Source of the DNA: CAZOVB01 sp964583095
Lineage (GTDB): Bacteria > Planctomycetota > Phycisphaerae > SM23-33
Direction of reading: 5' to 3'
Assembly: GCA_964583095.1 (NCBI GenBank)
Contig: CAZOVB010000022.1
Span: forward strand, 7,909-71,908
DNA length: 64,000 bases
The translations under genes and the position numbers were made by a program. This document shows, in pieces, positions 62,724 through 64,000 of this stretch (position 1 is its first letter; each line of letters begins with the position of its first letter). Below the pieces are notes generated by a model that did not search any database, was not told the DNA's origin, and saw only the letters and a list, made by a program, of their open reading frames with translations.

Positions 62724-63673
62724 CTCTGCATCTCCGGGACACAGGCCAGCCGGTCCCCGCTGCGGGCACGGTAGCCGTTGACGAAATCCGCCCAGGGCAT
62801 CTGACGCTTGCCGGCCGGCTTGATCTCCAATATCTCCAGCCGCCCCGAACCGGTGGCCACCGTCAGATCCTCACCCAACCGGCCGGGCTCCCCGTCCTCG
62901 TCGGACTCGGACACCGCCGCCCGGGAAATCGTCACCCGACGCGGCTTGCCCTCGGCTGGACAGTACATCGCCTGTGCGCCGGGCCATGGATTCGTCCCGT
63001 GGATCCGGCTGCGAATCGCCTCAGCCTTCTGGCCGAAGTCCAGGTAGCCGTCCGACTTACTCAGCCGCGGGGCCCGCGTGGCCTGGGTTTCATCCTGCTC
63101 GACAGGCTCCACCCAACCGGCAGAAAGCTGCCCCAGCGTCTCCAGGACCACGCCGATGCCCATCCCGGCCAGGCGGGCCTTGAGCTCCTCGGCCGTCTCG
63201 GCCGGATCGATCGGTGTCGCGCGCTTCAGGTAGATCGGCCCGGCGTCCATGCGATCCACCAGCCGGAAGGTGGTCACCCCCGTCCGGCGATGGCCCCGGA
63301 TGATCGCCCAGTTGATCGGCGCTGCACCCCGAAGTGCAGGCAGCAGCGAGGCATGCAGGTTGAACGCCTCCAGCCGGGCGGTTTCACGCATGGGCCCCAG
63401 CACCTTTTGGCCGAACTCCACCACGCAGTGCACGTCCGGGGCCAGGCCGGCCACCTGCTCCACCACCTCCGGAGCATTGACATCCCCGCACGCGATCGAC
63501 GCCAGCCCGACCGACTCGGCATACCGGAAGATCGGCGTGGGACGCATGTGTCCGCGCCTCCCGGCCCGGCGCGGAGGCTGCGTTACCACCGCAGCCACCT
63601 CATGATGGCTCTGGCAGATGGCCTCGAGCACCGGCAGGGCAAAATGGCTCGAACCGAAGAACACCACACGCAT
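62720..63673 (-). CDS. fmt: Methionyl-tRNA formyltransferase
   Basis: 317 residues. The N-terminal Rossmann domain starts VVFFGSSHFALPVLEAI and holds the formyl-transfer triad: Asn and His in FNLHASLLP (about 105 and 107) and Asp in RMDAGPIYL (about 142). The usual SLLPRYRGAAPINWAI is here SLLPALRGAAPINWAI. A C-terminal OB-fold (RIHGTNPWPGAQAMY) binds the tRNA. It formylates initiator Met-tRNA. It is the first gene of the fmt-rsmB-smpB group on this strand. Confidence 0.93.
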   Translation of the reverse strand: MRVVFFGSSHFALPVLEAICQSHHEVAAVVTQPPRRAGRRGHMRPTPIFRYAESVGLASIACGDVNAPEVVEQVAGLAPDVHCVVEFGQKVLGPMRETARLEAFNLHASLLPALRGAAPINWAIIRGHRRTGVTTFRLVDRMDAGPIYLKRATPIDPAETAEELKARLAGMGIGVVLETLGQLSAGWVEPVEQDETQATRAPRLSKSDGYLDFGQKAEAIRSRIHGTNPWPGAQAMYCPAEGKPRRVTISRAAVSESDEDGEPGRLGEDLTVATGSGRLEILEIKPAGKRQMPWADFVNGYRARSGDRLACVPEMQR

Positions 63674-64000
63674 GATTCACCTCGCGAAAGACCCGCTATT
63701 CTTGGCATCACCAGCCCCGCGAGCAAGGGAATTCGCTCCCCGTCTGGCGAACCATACCCACTGCGTCCATGCCGGGGGGCCTCAAGTGGCCTACCCAGCC
63801 TCGCCGCCGAAGCATCTTTAACCATTCGCGCAAAACCTCGATCCGCCAAACCCGGAAAATCCTTGGCTGACGGAAAAACGCCCTCCCCAGCTACCGGCTC
63901 CGAACAATCCAACCCCATCAACCCATGGTTCGAAATTCCTTTAAACCTTGAACAGATCATACCTTATAATCCTTATGCCTCTCCTTTTCGCTCTCGCTTT
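63674..64000. other. 327 bp without a recognised gene at the right edge
   Basis: The region is upstream of fmt and should hold its leftward promoter. Open frames here lack a ribosome site and family pattern. A TATAAT at 63965-63970 is present on the plus strand, but the nearest -35-like TTGAAC (63948) is only 11 bp away. The last 80 bp are AT-rich compared with the genes around. Confidence 0.4.

Noticed and set aside
63948..63970. TTGAAC and TATAAT as a plus-strand promoter at the right edge
   Set aside because: The spacer is only 11 bp, too short for sigma70, and no plus-strand gene follows inside the window.

Overview
The window looks like a chromosomal segment of an anaerobic member of the Planctomycetota, most likely of the Phycisphaerae type. 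This is inference from gene content. Pointers are a MoxR/DUF58/BatA/vWA/DUF4175-like/coiled-coil operon of the kind common in planctomycetes, several secreted beta-propeller and multihaem proteins, many glycoside hydrolases without a SusC/SusD pair, and an oxygen-sensitive class III ribonucleotide reductase as the only reductase seen. The DNA is GC-rich, so the non-coding strand carries many long open shadow frames, which are left out. No rRNA, tRNA, CRISPR array, insertion sequence or prophage was recognised.

Layout. 1-6.4 kb (minus strand): a run of secreted proteins: GH88/105 hydrolase, truncated lactonase, HzsA-related trihaem protein, PQQ-type beta-propeller and a partial secreted protein. 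6.5-15.9 kb: mixed genes (M3 peptidase, membrane protein, GH2, SpoU methyltransferase, bacteriohemerythrin, Asp-box protein, chemoreceptor with two zinc-binding CZB domains). 15.9-17.9 kb (minus): a DacZ-like diadenylate cyclase behind a DnaJ-type co-chaperone. 18.6-42.6 kb (plus): one tightly spaced operon of about 24 kb. It starts with MoxR ATPase, DUF58, two vWA membrane proteins, a DUF4175-like protein, a 967-residue coiled-coil protein and a secreted (alpha/alpha)6 repeat protein. It then runs into four tandem paralogues of about 900 residues each. Every paralogue carries two thioredoxin/TlpA-like folds whose redox cysteines are gone. Two debris copies of the same family lie inside the array.

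42.7-49.5 kb (minus): a sugar-related operon (PHP/DUF3604 protein, URO-D-like protein, GH3, trehalase-clan glycosidase). 49.7-53.0 kb (minus): an ExbB/TolQ-ExbD pair followed by a TonB-positioned coiled-coil protein, closed by a hairpin terminator. 53.3-56.6 kb: a radical SAM protein, an isochorismatase-family hydrolase and a HisD-family dehydrogenase that looks more like the HpsN branch than biosynthetic HisD. 57.0-60.8 kb (plus): nrdD-nrdG-dcd, preceded by a sigma70-type promoter overlapped by two NrdR-like boxes 31 bp apart, then a long structured 5' leader. 60.8-63.7 kb (minus): fmt, rsmB, smpB.

The strongest candidates for undescribed biology are the operon that joins a MoxR/vWA assembly module to an expanding family of redox-dead thioredoxin-fold secreted proteins, and the leader RNA of nrdDG. 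Functions given for both are inference from architecture.
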